Positions 52,089-61,254 of a stretch of 64,000 nucleotides of DNA are shown here, piece by piece. The stretch covers positions 62,001 to 126,000 of the forward strand of contig JAHYZV010000005.1 of assembly GCA_019424245.1 (NCBI GenBank). Direction: 5' to 3'. Source of the stretch: Clostridiales bacterium. GTDB taxonomy: Bacteria > Bacillota > Clostridia > Lachnospirales > Lachnospiraceae. Both the position numbers and the translations under genes were made by a program. Below the pieces are notes generated by a model. It worked only from the letters and a program-made list of their open reading frames with translations, ran no database searches and was not told where the DNA came from. How positions within the stretch are numbered: position 1 is the stretch's first letter; every line of letters begins with the position of its first letter.

Positions 52089-53324
52089 TCAATCTGATAT
52101 AAGCAGCACAGAAACATCATTAACATTTGTTCCCGTAGGTCCTGTTATAATAAGCCCCTCTGTTAGTTTCAAAGCATTATAAGCATCATTATTCTTAAGC
52201 ACTTCAAATATATCTATTCCTTTATTCTTTAAAACTCCTGCTGTATCACCATCGCTATATCCACCTGCCGCATCCGTAGGTCCGTCTGTTCCATCGCTGC
52301 CTATACTGAATACTGCTGCATTTGACATTCCCTTAATACCTTCCGCTGCCGATAATGCAATTTCCTGATTTCTTCCGCCTTTACCATGTCCGGTAATATT
52401 AACAACAGTTTCTCCGCCTGCTATGTATGCCAGCTTCTTTCCTGACTTACAATGTGTCTTTGCTATAGATGCAAGAAAACTTCCGGCTTCTTTTGCCTGA
52501 CAGCATAGCTGGTCAGTAAGCATTACTGGTTCATATCCATACTTTGAACATTCCCTTGATACTGCACTGCATAATTCACGCACACTTCCATTAATAAAAG
52601 TTGTTACATTATCCAGTTTCTTCGGTGTCTCAATATCCATCAGCTTTTTTATATCTTCACTTATATTAAGATTATATTTTTCTACAATGTGCCATGCTTC
52701 TTCACATGTTGTTGTATCTGCACATGCCGGACCTGAAGCAATCATATCCAGTGGGTCACCAAGTATATCTGATAATACTATTGATAATACATGCGCCGGT
52801 TCACATAACTTTGCAAACCGTCCGCCCTTTACTTCTGATAAGCGTTTTCTTATCGTATTAATCTCAACAATATCTGCGCCGCATGCAAGTAACTGATTAG
52901 TTATATCCTGCAATTCTTCTCCTGTAATCTTCGGCTTCTCAAATAAAGCACTTCCTCCACCTGAAAGAAGAAAAAGCACTGTATCATTCTTATTGAGTCC
53001 GCTTACCATCTCAATAACTGCCTGTGTTGCTTTAAATGAATTCTCATCCGGAACAGGGTGGCCTGCCTCAAAACATTCTATTCTTTCAATCGGCTCTTTT
53101 ACATGTCCATACTTCGTTATTACAATTCCTTCATTTATTCTGTCTCCCAGACAGTCACTTGCCGCCTTTGCCATCTGCCATGCGGCTTTTCCTACTGCTA
53201 CAAGAATAACTTTTCCATCAAATTTCCTGTCTTTAAGTGTTTTCTTAACTGCTTCATCCGGAAGAACTGCTTTAATTGCCGCATCAATTATATTATCTGC
53301 AACCGCTCTTAATTCTTTATTCAT
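52089..53324 (-). CDS. Glycerate 2-kinase (DUF4147/MOFRL type)
   Basis: Phosphorylates D-glycerate, for this family usually to 2-phosphoglycerate. The protein is 411 residues. The N-terminal DUF4147 domain shows VAVGKAAWQMAKAA, EAGHPVPDENS and LFLLSGGGSALFEKP near residue 115. The C-terminal MOFRL domain shows YIAGGETVVNITGHGKGGRNQE and SIGSDGTDGPTDAAGGYSD. Start 53324 is fixed by AAGGAG. It is the last gene after garR and gntP, so glycerate made from tartronate semialdehyde, or imported, would enter glycolysis. Confidence 0.92.
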   Translation of the reverse strand: MNKELRAVADNIIDAAIKAVLPDEAVKKTLKDRKFDGKVILVAVGKAAWQMAKAASDCLGDRINEGIVITKYGHVKEPIERIECFEAGHPVPDENSFKATQAVIEMVSGLNKNDTVLFLLSGGGSALFEKPKITGEELQDITNQLLACGADIVEINTIRKRLSEVKGGRFAKLCEPAHVLSIVLSDILGDPLDMIASGPACADTTTCEEAWHIVEKYNLNISEDIKKLMDIETPKKLDNVTTFINGSVRELCSAVSRECSKYGYEPVMLTDQLCCQAKEAGSFLASIAKTHCKSGKKLAYIAGGETVVNITGHGKGGRNQEIALSAAEGIKGMSNAAVFSIGSDGTDGPTDAAGGYSDGDTAGVLKNKGIDIFEVLKNNDAYNALKLTEGLIITGPTGTNVNDVSVLLISD

Positions 53325-53366
53325 AAGATTCTCCTTCCTGACATTATAATAACCTGTCAACAACAT

Positions 53367-54242
53367 TTATAATTTTGTGTCTGCCAGTTTTTCATAATAA
53401 TGTATAATTGCACTGTGGTCGCTGCTTCCATCTCCATTATTATGCAGATACTGCATTATTTCCTGAACCTGTGCCGTCATCGGTACTGGAGCTCCAACAC
53501 TATGAGCACACTCAAGTGCATTATTCAAATCTTTAATATGTAAATCTACTCTGAATCCTGGTTCAGCATTGTCCTCTATCATCATTGGAACTTTGGCATT
53601 CATAACAGTAGACCCTGCTAGTCCGCCTTTTATTGCCTCAAATACACACTCAGGATCTACTCCGGCTTTTTTTGCCAGAATGAAGCTTTCAGAAACTGCC
53701 TGGATATTACATGCAACAATTATCTGATTGGCAAGTTTTGTTGTATTTCCAGCTCCAAGTTCACCACATCTTGTAACTGATGAACCCATATGTGTAAGAA
53801 TCTGTTTATACTTATCAAATGTTTTCTCATCTCCACCAACCATAAATGCAACTGTTCCATCTATTGCTTTAGGTTCTCCTCCTGACACAGGTGCATCAAG
53901 CATATCAATTCCTTTTTCTTTTAATACATCACCAATATATCTGCTGTCGACAGGATTAATTGAACTCATGTCTATAAAACATGTTCCTTTTTTCATATAA
54001 CCCGCAATACCATTTTCCCCGAGCATTACATCCTTTACCTGAGGACTGTTTGGAAGCATTGTTATAACCACATCACTCTCCGTGCCAATCTGTTTTAAAT
54101 CACCACTTCTCGCACCTGCCTGTACAAGTTCATCGACATTTTCCTTATGATGGTCATTAACAATCAATGTATATCCAGCTCTGCAAAGATTCTTTGCCAT
54201 CGGTTTTCCCATTATTCCCAATCCAACAAAGCCTATAACCAT
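53367..54242 (-). CDS. garR: 2-Hydroxy-3-oxopropionate (tartronate semialdehyde) reductase
   Basis: NAD(P)H-dependent reductase that turns tartronate semialdehyde into D-glycerate. The protein is 291 residues, of the beta-hydroxyacid dehydrogenase family. The Rossmann loop is GFVGLGIMGKPMAKNL at residues 4-19. The substrate-binding motif is DAPVSGGEPKA near 120, and the catalytic lysine is in GAGNTTKLANQ near 170. Start ATG follows AGGAGG. It lies 42 bases upstream of the glycerate kinase start. The pairing of the two genes supports the assignment within this dehydrogenase family. Confidence 0.9.
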   Translation of the reverse strand: MVIGFVGLGIMGKPMAKNLCRAGYTLIVNDHHKENVDELVQAGARSGDLKQIGTESDVVITMLPNSPQVKDVMLGENGIAGYMKKGTCFIDMSSINPVDSRYIGDVLKEKGIDMLDAPVSGGEPKAIDGTVAFMVGGDEKTFDKYKQILTHMGSSVTRCGELGAGNTTKLANQIIVACNIQAVSESFILAKKAGVDPECVFEAIKGGLAGSTVMNAKVPMMIEDNAEPGFRVDLHIKDLNNALECAHSVGAPVPMTAQVQEIMQYLHNNGDGSSDHSAIIHYYEKLADTKL

Positions 54243-54300
54243 ATATAATCCTCCTGATATTGTTCTAAATGTATTGTTATTATAATCTTTCTTTTATATA

Positions 54301-54355
54301 ATAATGCGACCATACTGATAAGTCCATATAGTTCTCATAAGTATAGCCGCATTAT
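54301..54355 (-). promoter_or_regulatory. Intra-operon hairpin between gntP and garR
   Basis: ATAATGCG and CGCATTAT with inner CATACT/AGTAT form an interrupted stem of about 13 bp. The minus-strand tail is AT-rich but not a proper T-run, so this is more likely a stabilising or attenuating hairpin than a full terminator. Confidence 0.5.
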
Positions 54356-54367
54356 GTAACATTTATA

Positions 54368-55759
54368 TTATAAAATTAATGAAAGAATAAATATTTCAAC
54401 CATTGCTGCAATACCCATTATTAATGTGCACACTGTCTGTGTCTTATATCCCTGTTCAGGATTCATGTCACCAAAATTAGTAACTACCCAGAAGTATGAG
54501 TCGTTAGCGTGTGATACTGTCATGGCACCAGCGCCTATAGCCATTACACAAAGCACTGTCTTAACAGGTGATGCAAGTCCAAGTGCTCCAAGCAGTGGAG
54601 CAATGATACCTGCTGTAGTTGTAATTGCAACCGTCGAAGAACCCTGTGCTGTCTTTAATATTGCTGCAAGAAGGAATGGGAAGAATATTCCAACTGCTGA
54701 AAGCACTTCTGCATGCTGTGTAATAAATGCAACCATTGAGCTTGATGAAATTACCTTTCCTAACACACCACCAGCTGCTGTTACAAAAAGTATAGGACCA
54801 ACTGTCTTTAATGTCTCATTGGTAATATTGTAAAAATCGGACATCTTATGTGCCGTTGCAAGCTGGATTACTGCAAATATTGTACCAACAGCAAGAGCAA
54901 TTATTGGTTTACCAAGGAACTGGCATGCTGTATCAAGCGCACCTGTCCAGCCAGCCATTGATGAAATTGAACCAAGTGCCATAAGAATGATTGGTACAAG
55001 AATTGGAGCCAGCGCATTAAATCCATTAGGAAGCTTTCCATACTCTGCAACTAATTCTTCATATGTCTTAGTAACCTCTCCATTGTCTGTTACTTCATCA
55101 GCACTCTTTACTCTCTTTCCAATAAACTTAGCATATACAAGACCTGCAATAAGAGGAAATATTGAACATGCAACACCAAGTCCCATTACAAGTAAAAGAT
55201 TATCTCCAACTCCAAGTGTATTAGCAGCTGCTATCGGACCTGGTGTTGGTGGAATAAACACATGAGAAATATAAAGTCCTGCTGAAAGTGCTACTGTCAT
55301 TGCTACACTTGAAACTGCTGTTCTTTTTACAAGTGCTTTTCTTATTGGATTAAGAATTACAAAACCACTGTCACAAAACACAGGAATTGAAACAACCCAG
55401 CCCATAAGCTCTATTGCAAGTTCTGGTCTTTTCTTTCCTACTACCTTAATTACCATATCTGCCAGCTTCAATGCTGCTCCTGTTTTTTCAAGTACCGATC
55501 CAATCAATGCACCTAATATAATAACAATACCGATGCTGCTGAATGTACCTGAGAATCCAGCTCCTATAACTGTTGGAATTCCAGACACCTTCGTTCCGTC
55601 TGGTTTTACAGTATCAACAAATGGAATCCCTGCCAACATTGCAAGAATAAGTGATACCGCCATAATTGCTAAGAAAGGATGAACCTTAAACTTAGAAATT
55701 GCAACTATCATCACAATGATAGCCAAGACAAATGCAATTATCAATGCTACTCCTGTCAT
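54368..55759 (-). CDS. GntP family permease
   Basis: Proton symporter of the gluconate/glycerate family, 463 residues, with about 12-14 membrane helices. It shows MAVSLILAMLAGIPFVDTV, ELAIELMGWVVSIPVFCDSGFVIL (the family's conserved P-x-F-C-D) and HVFIPPTPGPIAAA. Placement with garR and glycerate kinase suggests glycerate, or a sugar acid such as gluconate or a related compound, as substrate. The ATG has a GAGGTG site. A palindrome at 55797-55812 lies upstream. Confidence 0.92.
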   Translation of the reverse strand: MTGVALIIAFVLAIIVMIVAISKFKVHPFLAIMAVSLILAMLAGIPFVDTVKPDGTKVSGIPTVIGAGFSGTFSSIGIVIILGALIGSVLEKTGAALKLADMVIKVVGKKRPELAIELMGWVVSIPVFCDSGFVILNPIRKALVKRTAVSSVAMTVALSAGLYISHVFIPPTPGPIAAANTLGVGDNLLLVMGLGVACSIFPLIAGLVYAKFIGKRVKSADEVTDNGEVTKTYEELVAEYGKLPNGFNALAPILVPIILMALGSISSMAGWTGALDTACQFLGKPIIALAVGTIFAVIQLATAHKMSDFYNITNETLKTVGPILFVTAAGGVLGKVISSSSMVAFITQHAEVLSAVGIFFPFLLAAILKTAQGSSTVAITTTAGIIAPLLGALGLASPVKTVLCVMAIGAGAMTVSHANDSYFWVVTNFGDMNPEQGYKTQTVCTLIMGIAAMVEIFILSLIL

Positions 55760-55796
55760 AAAAACACCTCATTTCTATTTTATTGTTGTACGGTTT

Positions 55797-55812
55797 GCAC
55801 AAATCTTTGTGC
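55797..55812. promoter_or_regulatory. Palindrome upstream of gntP, candidate operator
   Basis: GCACAAATCTTTGTGC has perfect 7-bp arms around a two-base centre, lying about 38 bases before the gntP start codon and near the expected transcription start. The CdaR-like regulator gene next door is a plausible binder. This is inference. Confidence 0.5.
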
Positions 55813-55879
55813 TTTGTATGACACAATAATAGCATGTAAAGTTCAATAGCAAAATGTTACACAGCACATAATATCATTT

Positions 55880-57052
55880 TTATTTTGTATTATGTAACAA
55901 TAATGGTAAATCATATTTTTCATTAATTAATTCATCAGTAATTATGTATGCCAGATACAACGCTGGACTTTCTGTTGGTTTCCTGACATCAAGTCCTGTT
56001 ATTTCTTTCAGTTTTGATATTCTGTATTGTAATGTATTCTTATGAATATACAGATTGTCTGCTGCTTTCTGTATTGATCCCTGTGCATTAAAATACGCTT
56101 TCATCAACGCAATATTTTCACATATATCATTATAATCCATATCTTTGAATACCTTCTTTAAATATTCAAGCTTAATCTCTGTCGGTACATTGCTTATTAA
56201 AAGTTCAAGACTAATATCCTCATAGCATATAATCTGTTCATGTTTTTCAGCTGCAGCCGTCCATGCCCTATGTGCTTCAACATAAGCTTCATGCATATCA
56301 TAGCTTTGAGCTGAATCTATACCAATATTCAGTTCAAACTTATCTTTTTCCCACACATATCCTGCCAGCTCTTCTGCAAATTTAACCACATCTTCTGTAT
56401 CCATATTATCTATGATTATTATCTGTCTTGAAGCGTTCCTGAAATGCATTTTATAATTATTTCTCTTTAAAAATACATCAACATCATTCTCAAATTTTGC
56501 AATCTGAGACTGTCCCTGCTGTGAATCTTTAAGGTTGTCCAACTCATCTATGCTGGCAATAAACACTCTTCTTGGCTTATTAATATCTATTCCCAAAGCC
56601 ATTCCACGGTCTTCTAAATCAGCATTCTTATATCCTCCATTTATAAGCCATTCTTCATAGAAAGCATTCCTTACACGCTTATTCATAAGCTGTCTATAGT
56701 TTGCACGACTCTCCATCAAAAGAATTTCCGTCATCTTTTTTAACAGTTTTCCAGACGTTATAACCTCTTCATATCCACCTGTCATTCCTATCACTCCTAC
56801 TATTCCGCCATCAAGTTCAAGTGGAAGATTAATTCCTTTTTTTATGCCTTTTGATAAATCATCTTCATCAATATAATATTCCTCAAGATTTTCAGATATA
56901 ATCTTATATGCACCATAATGAAAATCCCCTATTCTGGATTTATCACGACTTGCAATTATATGTCCTGTCTCATCCATAAGATTAATATTCTGTTTAACAA
57001 GTTTTGAAATTTCTTCAACAATCTGAGTTGCAGAATTCTTTGATATATGCAT
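55880..57052 (-). CDS. CdaR-like sugar-diacid regulator
   Basis: A 390-residue transcription factor of the CdaR/PucR class. Residues 1-135 form the sugar-diacid recognition domain (SKNSATQIVEEISKLVKQNI, NLMDETGHIIASRD, LPLELDGGIVGVIGMTGGYEEV). A degenerate GGDEF-like middle follows. The C-terminal helix-turn-helix is IQKAADNLYIHKNTLQYRISKL near residues 330-352. It is encoded directly upstream of gntP-garR-glycerate kinase, and so likely activates them in response to glycerate or a sugar diacid. Start 57052 is chosen for its AAGGAG; the upstream frame runs through a 21-bp palindrome. Confidence 0.9.
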   Translation of the reverse strand: MHISKNSATQIVEEISKLVKQNINLMDETGHIIASRDKSRIGDFHYGAYKIISENLEEYYIDEDDLSKGIKKGINLPLELDGGIVGVIGMTGGYEEVITSGKLLKKMTEILLMESRANYRQLMNKRVRNAFYEEWLINGGYKNADLEDRGMALGIDINKPRRVFIASIDELDNLKDSQQGQSQIAKFENDVDVFLKRNNYKMHFRNASRQIIIIDNMDTEDVVKFAEELAGYVWEKDKFELNIGIDSAQSYDMHEAYVEAHRAWTAAAEKHEQIICYEDISLELLISNVPTEIKLEYLKKVFKDMDYNDICENIALMKAYFNAQGSIQKAADNLYIHKNTLQYRISKLKEITGLDVRKPTESPALYLAYIITDELINEKYDLPLLLHNTK

Positions 57053-57077
57053 AACACGTATCTCCTTTTTCATAAGG

Positions 57078-57098
57078 ATGTGACGGATTCCGTCACAT
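57078..57098. promoter_or_regulatory. 21-bp palindrome before the CdaR-like gene
   Basis: Ten-base arms ATGTGACGGA/TCCGTCACAT around a single central base, ending about 26 bases before the start codon. It could be an autoregulatory operator or an RNA hairpin next to the ribosome binding site. Confidence 0.6.
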
Positions 57099-57184
57099 AT
57101 TCTTTCTATATAATATTGTACCATACATTTTATATCATTAAATTGTCATATCATACAAATTTTTGAATAAATCAGATATTCAGA

Positions 57185-57213
57185 ATTCATAATATTAATT
57201 AATAATTATGAAT
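57185..57213. promoter_or_regulatory. Inverted repeat upstream of hcp
   Basis: ATTCATAAT (57185-57193) and ATTATGAAT (57205-57213) are perfect 9-base arms with an AT-only 11-base spacer. A second imperfect repeat, TGAATA-N7-TATTCA, lies just upstream (about 57164-57182). These may bind a redox or nitrosative-stress regulator. Confidence 0.5.
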
Positions 57214-57229
57214 GAAAAAGGAGTATTAT

Positions 57230-58903
57230 ATGAGTAATAATATGGATCTTGGATACGATATGTTCTGCTATCAATGTGAACAGACAGCCGGCGGAAAAGG
57301 CTGCACTAAACTCGGCGTATGCGGAAAGACGCCAGAAATAGCCAATCTTCAGGATTTGCTTATCTATCAGCTGAAAGGTATCAGCTTCTATGCCAGACAT
57401 ATTCTGGATTCAGGACTTAATGTTGACAAATCTGTTGTCAGCTTTATTGAGAATTGTCTTTTTACCACTCTTACCAATGTTAATTTCAATGTAGATGACC
57501 ATGTCCATCTTCTTAAACAATCCCAGGACATCAAAAATAATCTGAAAAATATAGTAGGGACAACTGATTATATTACCCCATCTGCTGCATACGAACTGCC
57601 AGAAACTAAAGCTGATATGCTGCGTGACGCGCCAATGGCAGGCATTATGTACGACAAAACTCTGGATCCTGATATCCGCTCATTAAGACAGACTATTCTT
57701 TATGGTCTTAAAGGAATAAGCGCCTACGGTCATCAGGCAAGGGAACTTTCATACTATAGTGATAATGTTGACAATTTCTATATCATTGCACTCGAAGCAA
57801 TAACAGATAACACCCTGACTGTCGAAGAACTTATCCGTCTGACTCTTAAAACAGGTGATATGGCTATTGAGATAATGAAAAAACTTGATGAAGCAAACAC
57901 AACCATATATGGTAATCCATCACCACACCCGGTCAACGTTCACATTAAGAAAGGTCCCTTCATCATTATTTCCGGTCATGACCTTAAAGACCTTGAAATG
58001 CTTCTTAAACAGACCGAAGGACTTGGCATTAATATATATACCCACGGGGAAATGCTCCCTTCCCATGGTTATGAAGGTCTTAAAAAATATAAGCATCTTG
58101 CAGGTAATTTTGGCGGTGCATGGCAGGACCAGCAGAAACAGTTTGATAATCTTCCCGGCTGTATCCTTATGACAACCAATTGTCTCATGCGTCCAAGAGA
58201 CACATATAAAGACCGTATATATTCTACTAATGTTGTAGGCTGGGATGGCATAAAATATATAGAAAAGAAGCCTGACGGTGAAAAGGATTTTTCTGAAATC
58301 ATAAAACAGTCTCTTGAACTTGGAGGCTTTACCGAAGAACAGGAAGTAAAAGAAATTCTAGTAGGATTCGGACATGAAGCTGCTCTGTCTCATGCAGGTG
58401 AACTTGTTGAAGCCGTAAAATCAAAACAGATACGACATTTTTTCCTGATTGGTGGCTGTGATGGTGCAAGACCTGGCAGAAGTTATTTTACTGATTTTGC
58501 CACTATGGTTCCTGATGACTGCATGATTCTCACTCTTGCATGCGGCAAATATCGTTTCAATAAGCTTGATTTCGGCACAGTTGCCGGACTTCCAAGGCTT
58601 CTTGATATCGGACAGTGTAATGATGTATATTCTGCTATTCTTATTGCCAATGCCCTTGCAGATGCATTTGATACAGATGTCAATGGACTTCCTTTATCTC
58701 TTATTGTTTCATGGTATGAGCAGAAGGCTGTTGCAGACCTTCTCGCCCTGTTAAGCCTTGGCATTAAGAATATTTATCTTGGTCCGACACTTCCAGCATT
58801 CTTAAGCCCTAATGTATTACAGTACCTTGTAGACACTTTCCAGTTAAGACTTATAAGCAATCCGGAAGATGACATTAAGACATGTCTTGGACAGGCTGTT
58901 TAA
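57230..58903 (+). CDS. hcp: Hydroxylamine reductase (hybrid cluster protein)
   Basis: Iron-sulfur enzyme with a hybrid Fe-S-O cluster, linked to nitric oxide or hydroxylamine detoxification in anaerobes. The protein is 557 residues. N-terminal cysteines in MFCYQCEQTAGGKGC and KLGVCGK bind the cubane cluster. Hybrid-cluster ligands lie in THGEMLPSHGYE, LPGCILMTTNCLM, FLIGGCDGARPG, LTLACGKYRFN and the C-terminal ESWEQK-like region WYEQKAV. The start at 57230 is set by AAAAAGGAG. The gene is single on the plus strand, with inverted repeats at the promoter. Confidence 0.95.
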   Translation: MSNNMDLGYDMFCYQCEQTAGGKGCTKLGVCGKTPEIANLQDLLIYQLKGISFYARHILDSGLNVDKSVVSFIENCLFTTLTNVNFNVDDHVHLLKQSQDIKNNLKNIVGTTDYITPSAAYELPETKADMLRDAPMAGIMYDKTLDPDIRSLRQTILYGLKGISAYGHQARELSYYSDNVDNFYIIALEAITDNTLTVEELIRLTLKTGDMAIEIMKKLDEANTTIYGNPSPHPVNVHIKKGPFIIISGHDLKDLEMLLKQTEGLGINIYTHGEMLPSHGYEGLKKYKHLAGNFGGAWQDQQKQFDNLPGCILMTTNCLMRPRDTYKDRIYSTNVVGWDGIKYIEKKPDGEKDFSEIIKQSLELGGFTEEQEVKEILVGFGHEAALSHAGELVEAVKSKQIRHFFLIGGCDGARPGRSYFTDFATMVPDDCMILTLACGKYRFNKLDFGTVAGLPRLLDIGQCNDVYSAILIANALADAFDTDVNGLPLSLIVSWYEQKAVADLLALLSLGIKNIYLGPTLPAFLSPNVLQYLVDTFQLRLISNPEDDIKTCLGQAV

Positions 58904-58911
58904 ATGTTCCT

Positions 58912-58941
58912 CCTAAAAAGGCTGCCACAAAGTGACAGCCT
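58912..58941 (-). terminator. Terminator between hcp and the SpoIID-like gene
   Basis: AAGGCTG...CAGCCTT forms an about 10-bp interrupted stem. The minus-strand side ends in TTTTT, so it mainly terminates the SpoIID-like gene, with possible partial use for hcp. Confidence 0.8.
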
Positions 58942-58961
58942 TACATACCTCATTAACATTC

Positions 58962-60221
58962 TTATAATTCTGCCAGTCCGGCAAGTGCAACATATTTTTC
59001 TGATACTGTAAACCATGTAGGGAAATCTGTTATTCCTGACTGTGGCAGATTAAATATCCGCTGGAATTCCTTAACCGCCGCTGCTGTCTGCTCACCATAT
59101 ATTCCATCAGTACTTAGGACCGGAATAGAACTATAATACTCTCCTATAAGGTTAAGCTGTTCCTGAAGCTGTCTTACCTTCTGTCCTGATGAACCTATAT
59201 CAAGATTAGTTCCCGGCCATGAATAAGGAATTCCGCTTATCTGTTCTGCCGCATTAATATACACATCCTGACCATAATAATATCTTAATATATCAATCGA
59301 TGAATAATTCTGATCTCCCAGATACTTGCTTCCCCACTGGGAAAGTCTGTTAGGACATGTCACCCTCTTTCCATCACAATACTGTGTAAGTATTGGCTGC
59401 TTCACATTAGGTCTTGATATGTAATTGTCAAATATATCATCTACTACCTGTGATATACTTTCGAACACATTTCTTCCATTAACCCATTTCTGGTCATATG
59501 CAGTTGATGATGTTATTGTAAAATCATAAAATTTGTTTCTGTACCATTCTGTATATACCCGGTTTAATGTAAATGACATAATAGCAAGCACATTTGCCTC
59601 AATTGTCTGCCTCGGCCATGTTGAATATATCTCAGAGCTTGCTACATTCTTAATATAATCCTTATAAGTAACATAATAATTATCTGCCTCAGTATCTTTA
59701 GGCGGTCCGTCATGTACAACTACAATTTCAGGAACAACAACTCTGTCAAGCACAATTTCACCCGACTGACCCATAGGCTTAATCTCTTCTTCATCAATCT
59801 TAGGTGGGTAATCTCCATATAATGTGTTAACAGGTATGACTATATTATTCTGTGAATTATCCCTTGCAGACATCTTTACATTCTGAATGCTTAGCTCCCC
59901 CGAAAACATATCACTGCCTGATATATTTACATTATCAAATCCTGGCGCACTTACAGCTATGTCATACTCTGAAAATGGCTGCCTGTTCCCCGGTTCCATG
60001 CTATATTCAATTGGAGGTGTTCTTAAGTCGTTAAATATACTTATCCCGTCTCCATCTGTACCACTTTCTCCTATTATATTATCAGGATTTCCTGTATACG
60101 ACAGTCTTACAGCCGCTCCTTTAATTGGCACATTTTCTTCATTGACAACACTTACCTTCAATCGGCCTTTATCAATATTATTTTCTGGCACTTCAAATGT
60201 ATGTACATATCCAACGTTCAT
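58962..60221 (-). CDS. SpoIID-like protein with C-terminal peptidoglycan-binding domain
   Basis: A 419-residue protein without a signal peptide. Residues about 18-125 contain a Cna-B / carboxypeptidase-regulatory-like beta domain (RLKVSVVNEENVPIKGAAVRL). Residues about 185-330 resemble SpoIID/LytB: YKDYIKNVASSEIYSTWPRQ, IEANVLAIMSFTLNRV and RLSQWGSKYLGDQNYSSIDILRYYYG. Residues about 345-410 are a PG_binding_1 domain (IGSSGQKVRQLQEQLNLIGEYY, GIYGEQTAAAVKEFQRIFNL). SpoIID enzymes trim glycan strands; here the role is likely in cell-wall or spore-coat processes. It lies divergent from a wall amidase. Confidence 0.8.
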   Translation of the reverse strand: MNVGYVHTFEVPENNIDKGRLKVSVVNEENVPIKGAAVRLSYTGNPDNIIGESGTDGDGISIFNDLRTPPIEYSMEPGNRQPFSEYDIAVSAPGFDNVNISGSDMFSGELSIQNVKMSARDNSQNNIVIPVNTLYGDYPPKIDEEEIKPMGQSGEIVLDRVVVPEIVVVHDGPPKDTEADNYYVTYKDYIKNVASSEIYSTWPRQTIEANVLAIMSFTLNRVYTEWYRNKFYDFTITSSTAYDQKWVNGRNVFESISQVVDDIFDNYISRPNVKQPILTQYCDGKRVTCPNRLSQWGSKYLGDQNYSSIDILRYYYGQDVYINAAEQISGIPYSWPGTNLDIGSSGQKVRQLQEQLNLIGEYYSSIPVLSTDGIYGEQTAAAVKEFQRIFNLPQSGITDFPTWFTVSEKYVALAGLAEL

Positions 60222-60319
60222 AATCTGTCCTCTTTCTCATCTTAAGATAAATATATGTGACAGGTACGCTTATTATGTCTTTTGCATACAATAATATGAT
60301 TAATGTTATTGGAGATATT

Positions 60320-61234
60320 ATGGCTCAATATAAGATTGCTGTAGATGCCGGACACGGCGGTAGCGACTATGGTGCAACATATAATGGCAGAGCTGAGAAA
60401 GATGACAACTTAAAGCTCGCTCTTGCCGTAGGTGATATATTAGAAAAAAATGGTATTGACGTTGTGTACACCCGTACTACTGATGAATATGAGACACCTT
60501 TTAAAAAAGCGACTGATGCCAATGATGCTAAGGCTGATTATTTTGTTTCAATCCACAGAAATTCATCCCCTACGCCTAACCAGTACACAGGCGTGGAAAC
60601 TCTTGTTTACAATAATTCCGGTATTAAATCACAGATGGCTGCCAATATCAATTCTGAGCTGGAAAAGGCTGGCTTTAAAAATCTTGGAATTACCGAACGT
60701 CCTAACCTTGTTGTACTCAAACGGACAAAAATGCCTGCCGTACTTGTAGAAGCCGGCTTTATTAACAACGATAAAGATAATGAAACATTTGATAAGAACT
60801 TTAACCAGATTGCAAATGGAATCGCAGATGGCATTCTTAAGACCCTTGGAATTAAACCAAAGACAAATAATACTACTGCACAGGCTGCTTCAGGTGAAGT
60901 CTCATCAGTGAAATCAGATTCTGCCAAATCCGCTGAAATCATGCCTGCTGCATGCGAAAAAAAGTCTGCATCTCCTGCTAAACCAGCATGTAACTGTGAT
61001 GACGACCTCTCTCCTGAGCCACTTTATCGTGTTCAGGTTGGTGCCTACCGCAATAAAAATAATGCAGACCGCATGCTTAATTCCCTGCTTATTGAAGGCT
61101 TCCCGGCTTTTATTATATATGAAAATGACTATTATAAAGTTCAGGTCGGTGCTTTCAGACAGCTTTCCAACGCCATTAAAATGGAGCAGAAGCTGCGTAA
61201 ATTCCGATACAACACATATATTGTATACTCATAA
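60320..61234 (+). CDS. N-acetylmuramoyl-L-alanine amidase with SPOR domain
   Basis: A 304-residue zinc amidase (Amidase_3, CwlD/AmiC type). Metal and catalytic motifs are VDAGHGGSDYGA at residues 8-19, the Glu of AEKDDNLKLA, ISIHRNSS (near residue 75, as FVSIHRNSS) and the second glutamate in AVLVEAGFINN. A Cys/Pro/Ala linker (ACNCDDD) leads to a SPOR domain at residues about 225-304 (YRVQVGAYRNKNNADRML, YYKVQVGAF). There is no signal peptide from the ATG at 60320, which has GGAGATATT upstream. Export by another route, lysis or mother-cell use is possible. Confidence 0.9.
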   Translation: MAQYKIAVDAGHGGSDYGATYNGRAEKDDNLKLALAVGDILEKNGIDVVYTRTTDEYETPFKKATDANDAKADYFVSIHRNSSPTPNQYTGVETLVYNNSGIKSQMAANINSELEKAGFKNLGITERPNLVVLKRTKMPAVLVEAGFINNDKDNETFDKNFNQIANGIADGILKTLGIKPKTNNTTAQAASGEVSSVKSDSAKSAEIMPAACEKKSASPAKPACNCDDDLSPEPLYRVQVGAYRNKNNADRMLNSLLIEGFPAFIIYENDYYKVQVGAFRQLSNAIKMEQKLRKFRYNTYIVYS

Positions 61235-61254
61235 ATATACGCTGCTCCATTGAA

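Noticed and set aside
57164..57213. Classical CRP/FNR site before hcp
   Set aside because: The repeats do not match TTGAT-N4-ATCAA; only a generic AT-rich inverted repeat can be claimed.
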